Below are positions 35,315 through 46,835 of a stretch of DNA of 64,000 nt, one piece after another (position 1 is the first letter of the stretch; every line of letters starts with the position of its first letter). Both the position numbers and the translations under genes were made by a program. Source of the stretch: Dryomyza anilis (lineage: Eukaryota > Arthropoda > Insecta > Diptera > Dryomyzidae); the NCBI GenBank assembly GCA_951804985.1, contig OX638135.1, positions 71,205,695-71,269,694 on the forward strand. Reading direction: 5' to 3'. The notes under the pieces are model-generated. The model saw only the letters and a program-made list of their open reading frames with translations. It did no database searches and was not told the DNA's origin.

Positions 35315-36140
35315 ATGGCGAACTTTGAGGAATTGGGAGTAGCATATAGAAATTTATTAGGACAACTTGGCAGATTTACTGAGAAATTGTGGAATCAAAT
35401 TAGTACGGAAGTTAACAATAAAGTAACTTTAGAATTAATAAAAAATAAAGTCAGTACCACACGGGTATACTCAGAAGTCGAAAGAGTTGACGTAGGTTTT
35501 GAACAGTTAGTATACTTCTTGGAACATAAAAGTGCTCATAAAATAAAAGAATTAGAAAATTGGAAAGGGAAATTCAGGATAGTATTAGAAAAGCATATCA
35601 GACGGATGGTGAGAGTCTGAGGACATTTGCAAGAAGATTAGAAGGATTATGGGCAAACGCAATGAAATAGCAGATTCAAGGTACAAAAAGAAAAATCTAC
35701 CTACAGACGTTTTTAATACGGAACTAGTAAACTCAGTTCTGACAGCATTCAAGGTATGTGTAAAAGATCCGACAATAAAGGATCTATTATTAAGTAGCAA
35801 AGCAGAAAACTTGAATGATTTATTAGATGAAGCATTAAAGGCCCAGATAACAATTCAAGGGGGTCCGAGATTCCCCGAGGAAGTGTACAGTTTCGAACAA
35901 CGATCTGTAACCAGTCCAACGAATAGTATTCAAAACAATCATTTTCAAACTACCCCACTGAATCACAAAATATCAACTCAAAATAAAACAGAAGGATCAA
36001 AAATACGGCCAGAAAAAGGGACATACACAAGACGAATGTATTACGCGGAAAAACATACCGTTTTGTATAGAGTGTGAAAAATATGGGCACGAATCTAGTT
36101 GGAGGTGTGCTTCCATTAGATTAGAAACTCAAAATTTATA
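35315..36140 (+). pseudogene. Gypsy A gag, first copy
   Basis: Three frames follow each other: 35,315-35,620 (opening MANFEELGVAYRNLLGQL), a short stretch with LRTFARRLEGLWANAMK, then 35,649-36,077. Near 36,070-36,105 another frame holds a zinc-knuckle-like CIECEKYGHESSWRC, with one residue more than usual before the last Cys. Two or more frameshifts make it non-functional. Both duplication units share the same lesions, so the damage predates the duplication. Confidence 0.7.
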
Positions 36141-36372
36141 TATGACAATAGCAATAGGCGCAAAAATGATTAAATTAGTAGCATATGAAACTAATCGGCA
36201 AAGATGTGTATGGGAAGAAATGCAAATAGGTCAAAAGGTGAACAATATGTTTACAGGAATGTTGAAAAAGTTTGAAAATTTTATAAAATGTTATGATAAA
36301 AAAATCAGACAACAGTTGAGTGGATTAAATAAAAAGAGAATTAACAAAATATGCAATAGGAAGGTAAATGTA

Positions 36373-38726
36373 ATTTTCCTTGGGCAAATAACCATTTTTT
36401 TTTTACAATATGATTTGTGTACCTCAAGAGACTTTATAGATGTAAATTGTAGAATACATCCATTACAAATAAACATTTTGTGGGCTCTTTTTCGTCCCTG
36501 GCCGCTTATTAGGCTACTAAGATCTTTTATCCAGACATAGTGAGCATTTTCTTCACTGTCACAAAATAGTAAATTGATAAGTGTACTCTTTTCTTTTTCT
36601 GTAAATAGGCACCAAAATTTGCCTTTTCATTATACATGAAAATATTGATGCTAATGGAATAGTTTAGCTCAAATATTTTTGTATTATTTATACAATTGTT
36701 GTGAAACAGAAACGTTTTTTATGTATTTACGAAAGTCTGCACATAACCAGTATGCACATAAAGTTCAAATCTAAAAGCACAATAACAGATGCATGTTAAC
36801 TGAACATAACGTCAACGACGTAACTGGAACAAGTGCATAATGTTTATGAGTGTATACTTTCAGGAGATAAAATTAAGTCTGCTTAAAAGCAACGAAAAAT
36901 GCATTAGTTGCAATTTGATCCGAGACTCACGCTAGCAAGTGTGCCGTCTGTTTAGAAGCAACAACAAAAGCATTGGATGTAATTTAAGTCAAGATTAACG
37001 CCAGCATGGAAACCAATTAAGAATTTAGAACATTGGAGTTTTCTCACAGTTAATGATTTCGCAACATTAGTAATATCCGATGTGGGGTTCATGAGATTTT
37101 TAGTAGTACGTAGATTTAAGAATATGCTTGCTTGCATTTATGAGTTGTGTTTTAAGAAATAAGTATAAGCAAGGGGTTCGTGAGTCGCACGATACCGAGG
37201 TGATGAGTAGAGCTTAAGTTTAGATTTTAAGGATTATGATTTTAACTGCCTTAGAGTACAGACGTGTTTTCAGTTTAAACTCAAGCTTGTAAAAAGTATA
37301 AAGCAAGTCTAAATTATCCTTGCGTTTTTATTTAATAATAAATGCTAGGAAAGAATTGTGGACTTCGAGGAAAAATTGTCACTGACGGTTTCATCAATAA
37401 AGGCAAGTACAAAAGGACCGCAACATGTTGGCGCAGCCGGTTTTTCAAGAATCTACAAAAAGGACTGAATTACGAATTTGAAAGAGCATTAAAACAAACA
37501 AAAAAAATAAATGAAGAAACACAGAAGTGGAAAGGAAGGTATAATTAAATATTGAGTCAATTTTAGTGAGTTTGAGTAAAATCAGTAAATAAATGGTTAA
37601 ATTAAATAATAGAAAGAATGAAATTAAACAAATTTATAAATTTTAATTGAATATTTTAATGATTATATGGCGAACTTTGAGGAATTGGGAGTAGCATACA
37701 GAAATTTATTAGGACAACTTGGCAGATTTACTGAGAAATTGTGGAATCAAATTAGTACGGAAGTTAACAATAAAGTAACTTTAGAATTAATAAAAAATAA
37801 AGTCAGTACCACACGGGTATACTCAGAAGTCGAAAGAGTTGACGTAGGTTTTGAACAGTTAGTATACTTCTTGGAACATAAAAGTGCTCATAAAATAAAA
37901 GAATTAGAAAATTGGAAAGGGAAATTCAGGATAGTATTAGAAAAGCATATCAGACGGATGGTGAAAGTCTGAGGACATTTGCAAGAAGATTAGAAGGATT
38001 ATGGGCAAACGCAATGAAATAGCAGATTCAAGGTACAAAAAGAAAAATCTACCAACAGACGTTTTTAATACGGAACTAGTAAACTCAGTTCTGACAGCAT
38101 TCAAGGTATGTGTAAAAGATCCGACAATAAAGGATCTATTATTAAGTAGCAAAGCAGAAAACTTGAATGATTTATTAGATGAAGCATTAAAGGCCCAGAT
38201 AACAATTCAAGGGGGTCCGAGATTCCCCGAGGAAGTGTACAGTTTCGAACAACGATCTGTAACCAGTCCAACGAATAGTATTCAAAACAATCATTTTCAA
38301 ACTACCCCACTGAATCACAAAATATCAACTCAAAATAAAACAGAAGGATCAAAAATACGGCCAGAAAAAGGGACATACACGAGACGAATGTATTACGCGG
38401 AAAAACATACCGTTTTGTATAGAGTGTGAAAAATATGGGCACGAATCTAGTTGGAGGTGTGCTTCCATTAGATTAGAAACTCAAAATTTATATATATGAC
38501 AATAGCAATAGGCGCAAAAATGATTAAATTAGTAGCATATGAAACTAATCGGCAAAGATGTGTATGGGAAGAAATGCAAATAGGTCAAAAGGTGAACAAT
38601 ATGTTTACAGGAATGTTGAAAAAGTTTGAAAATTTTATAAAATGTTATGATAAAAAAATCAGACAACAGTTGAGTGGATTAAATAAAAAGAGAATTAACA
38701 AAATATGCAATAGGAAGGTAAATGTA
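36373..38726 (+). repeat. 2,352-bp tandem duplication, second unit
   Basis: It begins ATTTTCCTTGGGC as at 34,021 and ends where GTAAATGTAA continues into Gypsy A protease sequence. It therefore places a second polymerase B fragment (36,373-36,696, minus) in the middle of the retrotransposon. Confidence 0.95.
37667..38492 (+). pseudogene. Gypsy A gag, second copy
   Basis: Nearly identical to 35,315-36,140, including the same frameshifts; the visible differences are a few single bases and a TA insertion near 38,490. It leads directly into the pol region. Confidence 0.7.
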
Positions 38727-39290
38727 AGTGATGTGTTCATTGAAGTACCTTGCGAGGCAGCTAAAAATGGAAAACTCATATTACTAGTAGACTCAGGAGC
38801 AGATGCAAGCATAATAAAAGAAGGTGCTATGACACAACTACCGGATTTTGACAAGAATAGTAAGATTGATTTTAATGGGGCTTTTGGTGGATGCGTAAGG
38901 ACATTAGGCACGACCAATATACATATAAAGTGGTTACATTTAATAATGCATGTAGTATCTCTTGAACAAGGAATACCAGCATACGGAATAATAGGACGGG
39001 ATAACATATGGAATAGATCCGTAATAAACGCAATTAATAAGACCATAACATTCCATGACAAAGGAAAGAATCACACTATCCGATTACCAATGAAAACGCG
39101 AGCCGACATAGAAAATATTTATTACAATCATGAAACAAAAATCATGCTGAGAACCGTAAAAATAGTTGAAATTAAACTAAAAACAAAAATTCCAATTGTA
39201 TTAATACATAAACAAGAAATTTATCCTGGAGTATATTTGGGAGAAGCTTATCGAATGTTAACAAAAATAAAGTTTATGTCTCAGTATTAA
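38496..39290 (+). pseudogene. Gypsy A protease region
   Basis: 264 open codons. The aspartic protease motif LLVDSGADASIIKEG starts near 38,783, and the matching C-terminal block GIIGRDNIW lies near 38,989. The catalytic Asp is intact. The frame is separate from RT through frameshifts near 39,290 and 39,700. Confidence 0.8.
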
Positions 39291-39325
39291 ATGCTACAGA
39301 AAAGGACATTATAATAGACAACAAT

Positions 39326-40664
39326 TTGAAACCGAAATTTTCAAGGTTTAATCAGTATAGGGAATCAAATACAAACAATTCTACAATAAATACAATAAAT
39401 TCATTGAATATAAAAAATAGGATTAATAGATTATTAGAAAAAATTAACATCGATGAATCTTTTAATAAGGATGAAATCACATCACTACAAAAACTTTGTA
39501 TTTCTTACCACGATGTTTTTCACTTAGAAGGTGACGAACTGTCATACACGCCGATACTTAAACACGACATAACAACACAATGGAATCAACCACCAATTAA
39601 CCAAAAGCAATACAAACTTCCACACACACATAGAGAGGAAATTAATAGACAGGTTAACAAAATGTTAGATGCTGGCATTATATCCAATCATATCACCCTG
39701 GAATTCACCATTACTATTGGTACCGAAGAGGAGCGACAAAGACGGTAACAAAAAATGGAGACTTATCATAGATTTCCGTAAGTTAAATGACGTAACCGTA
39801 AAACAGGTATTTCCTATTCCGCGAATAGATGAAATATTAGATCAATTAGGTCACAGTCGGTATTTTTCAACTTCAGATTCAGCAAGTGGCTATCATCAGG
39901 TCTTAGTAGAAGAAGGTGATAAAGAAAAAACTGCCTTCAGTACAAGACTTGCACATTTTGAATTCAATAGGATGCCTTTCGGTTTAACAGGGGCACCAAC
40001 AACTTTCCAGAGAATAATGAATCACATCTTAACAGGGTTACAGGGTATCGATTGTTTTGTATATCTTGATGATATAGTTGTGTATGGGAAAAGTATAAGC
40101 GAACATGAACACAGATTAAGTAAAGTATTACAGAAACTAAAAGACCATAATTTAAAATTAAATACCGAAAAATGTCAGTTTTTACGTCGTGAAGTTGTAT
40201 ATTTAGGGCATAAATGTTCAGAACTTGGTGCGCTGCCAGACCCCGCTAAGGTCGAATGCGTAAAAAATATTCTAGTACCAAGAAACAGAAAAGAAGTACA
40301 AGCATTCTTGGGATTAATTAATTATTACAGAAAGTTCATAAGCAATATGGCAAGGTTATCTTTACCAATTAATAATTTACTTAAAAAGGACGTTAAATGG
40401 ACGGACGATTGTCAAAATTCATTTATTAAATTGAAAGAATCAATAATTTCACCTTCAATATTAGCATATCCAGATTTTATAAAAACTTTTTTACTAACAA
40501 CAGACGCAAGTAATGAAGCAGTAGATGCAGTCCTATCTCAAGGTGAAGTAGGAAGCGACCGATCGATCGCGTTTGCAAGTAGAACTTTAAATGGAGCAGA
40601 AAAACGGTATTCTACCATTGAAAAGGAATTTTTAGTAAATTGTTTGGGCAACAAAGAATTTTAG
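39326..40664 (+). pseudogene. Gypsy A reverse transcriptase and start of RNase H
   Basis: The first frame (39,326-39,748) carries the RT N-terminal region with HDITTQWNQPPINQKQY and MLDAGIIS. After a frameshift the second (39,669-40,664) has WRLIIDFRKLND, FSTSDSASGYHQV (catalytic Asp), FGLTGAPTTFQRIM and YLDDIVVYG. RNase H begins with LLTTDASNE and IAFASRTLNGAEKRYSTIEKE, then breaks near 40,640. The catalytic residues of RT are retained. Confidence 0.9.
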
Positions 40665-42030
40665 AGCATACCTATAGGGCGACCATTCAAAATTTTTACA
40701 GATCATCAGTCTCTTAAAGGTATTGCAAATTTAAAAGATCAGACATCCCGCCTTGCGCGTTTCCGACACAAATTATCGGAATATGATTTTGAAATAATTT
40801 ACAAACCAGAATTTAAATGCGGATGCTTTAAGCACAATACAATATATAGAACCAGATATTACAGCCGTACAAACACGATCCAAAACTACACAAAATATAT
40901 TAGATCAGCAAATCACAAAAAAAAAAACACAAATCAGTACAACAGTCGTAGATGAAACAATAATAGATACAAAAATTGAAGCAAATTCAGCTCAAATATT
41001 AACTTATCCAGATGAAATTAAAACCGTGATGAAAGATTTTCATGATTCAGCACTAGGAGGCCATCAGGGCATACTTAGAACATACTTTAGTATTAAGAAA
41101 CAATTTAAATGGAGGGGAATGCAGAAACAAATAAAAGAATATGTTAGAAACTGCCCTAAATGCCAAATGAACAAAAGTTCAAAGTTAACCAAAATGCCAA
41201 TGGTTTTGACAGAAACGCCAACACGTCCATTCGATAAGGTTTATATGGACTTGGTAGGAATTTTGCCCGAAACAGTATCGGGAAATAAATATATATTAAC
41301 TTTTCAAGACGATTTTTCAAAATACATGTGCTGCGTAGCTATCCCAGACGCGGAAGCAAGCACGGTAGCTAAAGCTTTTTACAAGGATATTATCACGCGT
41401 TATAATATTCCGAAAATTTTAATTACAGATAATGGGTAAAATTTTGTGTCAAAATTATTTTCAGACACGTGCAAGTTATTAAACATTTAAAAATGCATAT
41501 AACATCTTATCACCCGCAGGCGAATGGCTCGTTACAACGAAGTCACAGACCTTAAGCGGAGTATTTGAGATGTTTTGCAAAGGAGGATGGGTCCAACTGG
41601 GACCAATGGTTGAATTCGGCAATGCATGTGCATAATAACACAGTGCATATGTCAACAGGACAAACGCCTTCTCGTACTTTATACGGATTTGAATTTGACA
41701 TGCCAACTAACCTAAAACGAAAATGTTCACCAATTTATAACTGTGAAGATTACAATAAGGTATTAAAATACCATATACAGCGTACACATGAGTCAGACAA
41801 AATCAAGAAAAAGCTAAGGAAGTTACGATAATACATTAAATACGGTAGTTTTTAAGGAAGGCGATAAAGTTTTATTAAAAAACCAGAATAGAAAAAACAA
41901 ATTTTCACCAATCTGGATAGGACCCTATGAAGTCCTTTCGATAAAAAGTCCTGTGACAACAGTGATCTGTATCAAGGGAAAAGGAAAAAAAAAACATAAT
42001 AACTTATTAAAAGCATATAACTCTTAAGTT
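40665..42030 (+). pseudogene. Gypsy A RNase H end and integrase
   Basis: RNase H remnants run to about 40,820. Integrase follows: GGHQG with a His of the zinc site and CPKCQ (41,140-41,165), VYMDLVG (first Asp, 41,240), LITDNG (second Asp, 41,425) followed at once by a stop, then SYHPQANGSLQRSH (41,497-41,545) in another frame. The position of the catalytic Glu is a Gln, so the integrase would be inactive even without the stops. The C-terminal GPYEV block is near 41,925. Confidence 0.85.
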
Positions 42031-42539
42031 AAACACAATCAAACGAACAAAAACAACGAAATTAATAACTGAACCAACAGTTCATAAAGATCATTAACCG
42101 CAATGCATAATATTGGAAACAACGTAAATAAAGTACGTGTAAATATTTTTTTTTTAGAAAATATGTTTTTAAAATCTAAATTAGTGCATGAGGAAATAGC
42201 TATGTATTAATTTTAGAAGATGACTAGCATTAGATCATGTATTAAATGAGAAAGGAATAAAGTATAAAGAAGATTATATTAGATATTTCATAAACAAGAA
42301 TTCAGTACGAATTTGCCAAAGCAATAAAATATACATTGTCACTATAATTGAGATAGGTCAGTACTTCAGTTTCATTGTAAAGATCATTTTCAATGGAAAC
42401 AGACAACAGAAAGATCATTGCACTTGAAGTACAGATAGGTGTTACCGTAGCACACACTAAAGTGGAGCACATATAGAAGTGAGGAGCGATTGTTATAAGC
42501 GATAAAATATTCACTATTCACCAAATCCTCATATTTTCC
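42031..42539. other. Junction between Gypsy A remnant and Polinton, unassigned
   Basis: I see neither LTR termini nor convincing coding text. It may contain the remainder of the polymerase B linker region on the minus strand (partly open from 42,540 to about 42,400) and eroded 3' sequence of Gypsy A. Confidence 0.4.
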
Positions 42540-42725
42540 TTGTTTTGAAGGAATTTTCTCTTGAAAATGTTTACAGGAATGATGTTTTAAAGTATTTGCA
42601 CTGCTAAAAGATTTACTACACTTTAAGCAGCTAAACTTTGTATTCTCATGTATTGTCGATACATGTCTCTTTAAAATTTAGTTTTTTGCGAAGGACTTTG
42701 AACACAATGCACAGATAAACATTTT
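42400..42725 (-). pseudogene. Upstream end of Polinton polymerase B: C2H2 zinc fingers
   Basis: On the minus strand two C2H2-type fingers can be read: FICALCSKSFAKN, then after a stop an HVSTIH end (about 42,655-42,725), and CLKCSKSFSSANTLKHH with a final SCKH (about 42,575-42,645). Polymerase B proteins of many Polintons begin with such fingers. Position and strand fit the polymerase gene cut off by Gypsy A, but a separate zinc-finger gene is possible. Confidence 0.6.
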
Positions 42726-42994
42726 TTATATTTTAAAGAAGTTCTCGAAGTTGCAAACAAACGAACACTAACTTAAATTATTATTTTAAATATCAAGAAA
42801 CTTCAACTTCAAATTTTACAGGAATTATTGAAAAAACAAAAGTGCAGTGTTGCAGTAAAGATGTGTTACTTCAGTTTTAATTTATTGATTTCCGGTGTAT
42901 TTCACTACTTATACATTAAATTTTGCTGAATTCAAATTTTTATATTCAGTTAAATATATATCGTATTACATACTTTGATATATAAAGGTGTTCT

Positions 42995-43299
42995 ATTAAT
43001 AATAGTTTGGCACTACAGTCCTATTAGAACTTAGGCCGAGCTCTCTTATCATTTTGAGCTGTGCGTGTTACATTTGTACTCAAAGTGGTGGGACCTACAG
43101 TTTATTGCCGAATCCGAACGGCGGGTGAGAGCTTTTCATACGCAATGTTTTACTCTCATAGGTTTGCCATTTACTGCCGAGAGGTAGCGCGGTATAGAAA
43201 AATGTTTCTATGAAAAGATGTTGTTAGCCCCAGTCCAGGCTTGAACCGGGGACCTTTCGGCTCGCAGTCCAACGCACTAACCACTGAGCTACCGCGGCT
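42995..43299 (-). mobile_element. tRNA-derived SINE
   Basis: Full-length copy with head, conserved body block and ATT-type tail at 42,995. It directly abuts the decayed RTE copy. Confidence 0.9.
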
Positions 43300-44795
43300 A
43301 CTATTACTTACTTAAATGGCCCTTACAACCGTGGGTCGGTTTTGGCCGCTGAGATAAAGCCGCGCCAGTCGCTACTGCTTTGCGCGCGCTCACGCCAGTT
43401 AGAAATACCAAGCTTTGCCAGGTTGTCCTCAACTTGGTATTTCCAACGCAGGTTTGGACGCCCTCTTCTACGCTGTCCACCTTCGAATTTCGATTCAAGC
43501 ACCTTCTTGGCTGGAGTGTTTTCATCCATTCGTTGGACATGACCTAGCCAGCGAAGCAGCTGGATCTTGATGCGCTTGACTATGTCAATGTCGTCGAATA
43601 ACTCATACAGCTCGTGGTTCATCCTGATTCGATACTCGGAAGCAAAGCAGATACGGCGGAAGATTTTACGAAGAATCTTTCTTTCGAACGCTCCCAGTAC
43701 TCACTCATCGGTGGAGGCCAGCGTCCATGTTTCCGCACCATAAAGTAGGACGGGCATGATTGTAGAGCGTTATTTTTGTCCGGCGAGAGAGGGCTCTACT
43801 TTTCAATTGCCTACTGAGCCCAAAGTATCACCTGTTGGCAAGAGTTATTCTCCGTTTAATCTCCAGGCTGACGTCGTTGTTGCTGTTGATGCTGGATCCC
43901 AAATAGACGAAGTCCTTCACAATGTGGAACTTGTGGGTGTCAAAATCCGCTTTTTGTCCAAGACGCATGGATTCCTTTCTGCTTGTTGACACAAGGAACT
44001 TCGTTCGATATGAAATGGCTCGGAGAGGTATTTTCCTATTCTCACTAAGCAAAGTGTGTTGTTCAGGGTCATGCTGCAAAGCCTTATAAGTTTCACAGGT
44101 ATACCGAACTCAGACATTGCGGCGTATAATCGTTCTCTTATCAGAGTGTCGAAGGCGGCTTTATAGTAGACTAATAGGTGGTAGGTGTCGATCTGTTTTT
44201 CTAGGATCTTTTCCTGGATTAGGCGCAATGTGAAAATCTGGTCTATGGTGGAATTTCTAGGTCTGAAGCCGCACTGATAAGGTCCAATCTGTTTGTTGAC
44301 GATGGGCTTCAGCCTTTTACATAATGCTTGCGTTGTATATTGTGATTGCAGCTTTCCTACGTCTAGCTTTCTCTGCGTTTGGTTCCGTACGTTCTTCGCA
44401 GCGATTAAGCGGGTGCGGACCTTGGCTGCTACAAGGTAATAATCCGAGTCCATATTGGCACCACGTAGTGCGTCCATCACGCTCGAAGCGTGCCTTCCGT
44501 CAATCACAACGTGGTTGGTTTCGCGTTTTTTGATCGGGCGACAAACCCAACGCAAGAACCCTCTCTCTGAGGGAGATGTTCGCCACTCACTTTAGCCGAC
44601 TTCTACACAGGGTGGTATAGAGCGTCGTTTCCAGGGGCTTCCGCGCGGAGGACTTCCACCGAAGTGAAAGCGTCGCCATTTGACAATTTGTGAAATGGTG
44701 ACCAGTGAGTTGACTTAAGACGACACCGACAAGGATTGCTCTGGCTTCGCCATGTTGAAGCGATCAGACACGTTGCCTTGTGATAATTGGCCTAT
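43300..44795 (-). pseudogene. Internally deleted RTE-A copy
   Basis: On the minus strand it starts with the RTE-A leader (CACAAGGCAACGTGTCTGA near 44,780) and ends with its TAAG tail at 43,302-43,315. Most of the endonuclease and the RT core with YADD are missing. What remains is the leader joined to SDYYLVAAKVRTRL, QCGFRPRNSTIDQIF, and C-terminal pieces with GGQRRRGRPNLRW, in several frames. It is clearly the same family as 6,766-10,083. Confidence 0.9.
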
Positions 44796-44864
44796 CGCCC
44801 TATACAAAGGATATAATAATAAATTTTACTCGTTTTCACACTTTTAATAAATCAACATTAAAAA

Positions 44865-45233
44865 ATGCTGTGTCAATGTTGTCCCCAATAAAATTCTCGA
44901 CTAAGAGCAACTTGAAGCGGCATATCCTGCGAAAACATAATTTTTTGTATAAAAAGGCTAAAACTTGTTCTTGTAAGTAAATAATTAAATATATTTTTAA
45001 AATTATTTCATAAAATAATAATAATTTTATTAACAGCAAATCCTCAAATTGAAATACTAGAAGTCGTAACACTCCCACCAGTAAATTTAATAGATGTTGG
45101 AATTAGGGAAGGTTTGTTAGATGATGGAATAGATGATCTATTTCTTAACTTGGACGATCCGAGGATGTTAAATACGATTGATAATATTTTATTAAACACT
45201 CTTCTCAGTTTTGAGCAGATAATACAAAAATAA
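44865..45233 (+). pseudogene. Polinton zinc-finger gene with one intron (frameshifted)
   Basis: Exon 1 (44,865-44,972) starts with ATG and holds a C2H2-like finger: CQCC, then, after a single-base frame slip, KFSTKSNLKRHILRKH, and a basic Cys-containing end. GTAAGT at 44,973 and TTAACAG ending at 45,036 delimit a 64-bp intron. Splicing there keeps the frame into exon 2, which encodes an acidic Leu/Ile/Asp-rich tail (DGIDDLFLNLDDPRML) to a stop at 45,233. A DNA-binding finger plus acidic tail suggests a regulator, which is inference. Its 5' region was displaced by the SINE and RTE insertions. Confidence 0.6.
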
Positions 45234-45359
45234 GTTTATTAATTATTTGTTATCTTGTTTCAAATCGTTTTAAGAATAAATAAATACAACAATATGTATA
45301 TATTTAAATATTTTATTTAAAAATTAATATTTTTAAAAGTAAGTATATTGATACGTTTT

Positions 45360-45662
45360 TATTCATAGCGTAAATCGAATAGAGCCATCCCCATTACTTC
45401 TGATTGTCGTCCTAGAAAAATAATAGACCACTTCTTCTAATTTATATTATATAACTATGGATTATCGGTTTCAACTTTTCTAGAAATTCATGCTGGTAGA
45501 TAAAACCATCTATTGTCTGTTAGATGTACAATTAATTTTGTTCCATTAATTGAGTTTTTCCATTTAAATTTAGAAATCTTGATTTCCGGATCAATGGGCA
45601 AGTCATCTACGCTAATGTATGTAGAGAGGTTTCCTTTTGCTTATAATTTCAACGAAATCCAT
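45360..45662 (-). pseudogene. Small conserved-looking Polinton gene at the right end
   Basis: ATG at 45,662 opens MDFVEIISK; after a frame change a long protein-like stretch follows with YISVDDLPIDPEIKISKF, KWKNSINGTKLIVHLTD and RWFYLP, then a stop and KKWSIIFLG in another frame. The hydrophobic/charged alternation and the Trp-Phe-Tyr-Leu-Pro end look like a real folded domain. I do not recognise it with certainty. It converges with the zinc-finger gene and lies just inside the inverted repeat. Confidence 0.5.
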
Positions 45663-45717
45663 AAAATTATATAATAACATAAATTAAAAAATAAAAAAAA
45701 AACAATCTTACCATATG

Positions 45718-46829
45718 TTTTTCTGTTCCTATCAAATTGTAATGAAGACGATGAATAAATTTAATTAAAATTTCGATCCATTTATATATAAAGTGAGTTA
45801 AAAAGAGAATTCCATTAGTATAAATATACTCAATTAAAATTTTAAAGAGAGTAAATAAAATCAATCTCAAGACAAAAAAACTATATAAAAATAAACAAGT
45901 TCTAACATGCTCAATCTTTTAAACTTATAGTAAAGAAAAAGATTTAAAAAATGATCCCAATGGAACCTTATGGCTCCATTCAATTATATAACCAAATTAA
46001 ACGACCATGACTTTGTACAATAAAATCCACTACAATATCCCCCATAGTAAAATCGACCTTGAATTAAATATATGTCAATGTATTAATACAGCTGTGCCTT
46101 AACATGTTTACAATAACAACAAAAATATTCACCAAAAAAATAAACATATAATAATAACATTAATTCATATAGCGAAGTTTTAAATTACAATCATCGTTCC
46201 TCAACAAAGTTTCAAATTGAACCCTTTGCTCCTCAAATCTCTTGAGGATCATAAAACAATCAAGTATAACTATAGTATACATTATAACTATGTTAACTGA
46301 AATTTAATTGCAACTATAATATTTTACAACAACAACATTAATACGTTTGTAAATATCCTCATTCACAAAAAATACTTACTCCGATATAATTGTCCCAACA
46401 ACAAAATTTACTCTTTACGACTGCATGCCTTCATAGCATACATATAATATATATGTATGTATCAACATTATCAAATTATGTTAAAAAGTCATCCCACTTT
46501 CTCCATGCCATTATAAAATATATAGTATACATATAATACACCTATGTTAAAAATACTCCATTTGAAAAACAATAACAAATATTCTGTTAAAATATGATCC
46601 CCATTGAAAAAACAATAACAACTATACTGTTAAAATATGATCTCCATTGAACTACACTACCAATACCTCTGTTAAAAATGATCCCTATTGAACTATACTA
46701 ACAAAAACTATATTAAAAAATGATCCCTATTGAAAACAATAACAACATCTCTGTTAAAAATTCATTTACACTAACAACAATGTGCTCCATGGAGTCCAGT
46801 GGGGCCAGAACCGGCGAATCCCTACTACT
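45718..46829 (-). repeat. Polinton right inverted repeat
   Basis: Reverse complement of 16,589-17,625, ending CCCTACTACT at 46,829. It contains the 42-bp array with GATC motifs between about 46,590 and 46,770, and lacks the long AT tract of the left copy. Confidence 0.9.
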
Positions 46830-46835
46830 TGTGTG
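46830..46835. repeat. Right 6-bp target duplication of the Polinton (TGTGTG)
   Basis: Identical to 11,719-11,724, directly after the end of the right inverted repeat. Confidence 0.85.

Larger units (their letters stand above)
34021..36372 (+). repeat. 2,352-bp tandem duplication, first unit
   Basis: The unit contains 324 bases of polymerase B, the Gypsy A 5' LTR, primer site and gag. Equivalent positions in the second unit lie exactly 2,352 bases further (2,354 near the end). Only scattered single-base differences are visible. Confidence 0.95.
34345..42030 (+). mobile_element. Gypsy A: Ty3/Gypsy LTR retrotransposon, decayed, no 3' LTR found
   Basis: Inserted in the N-terminal part of polymerase B. 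Order: 5' LTR, tRNA-Ser-type primer site, gag, (duplication), protease, RT, RNase H, integrase. After the integrase C-terminal region the expected second LTR is not visible before polymerase-type sequence resumes at 42.5 kb, so the 3' end seems deleted. Confidence 0.85.

Noticed and set aside
36291..36476. Independent zinc-finger gene on the minus strand
   Set aside because: It is the duplicated N-terminal fragment of Polinton polymerase B, identical to the segment near 34.1 kb.
42031..42540. 3' LTR of Gypsy A
   Set aside because: No stretch resembles the 34,345-35,073 LTR, its TGTTGTGAAACAG start or its CGCAACA end.
44324..44533. Plus-strand frames overlapping the RTE copies (also 7,142-7,435, 8,104-8,763 and 43,756-43,989)
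   Set aside because: They are antisense or out-of-frame shadows of RTE coding sequence.
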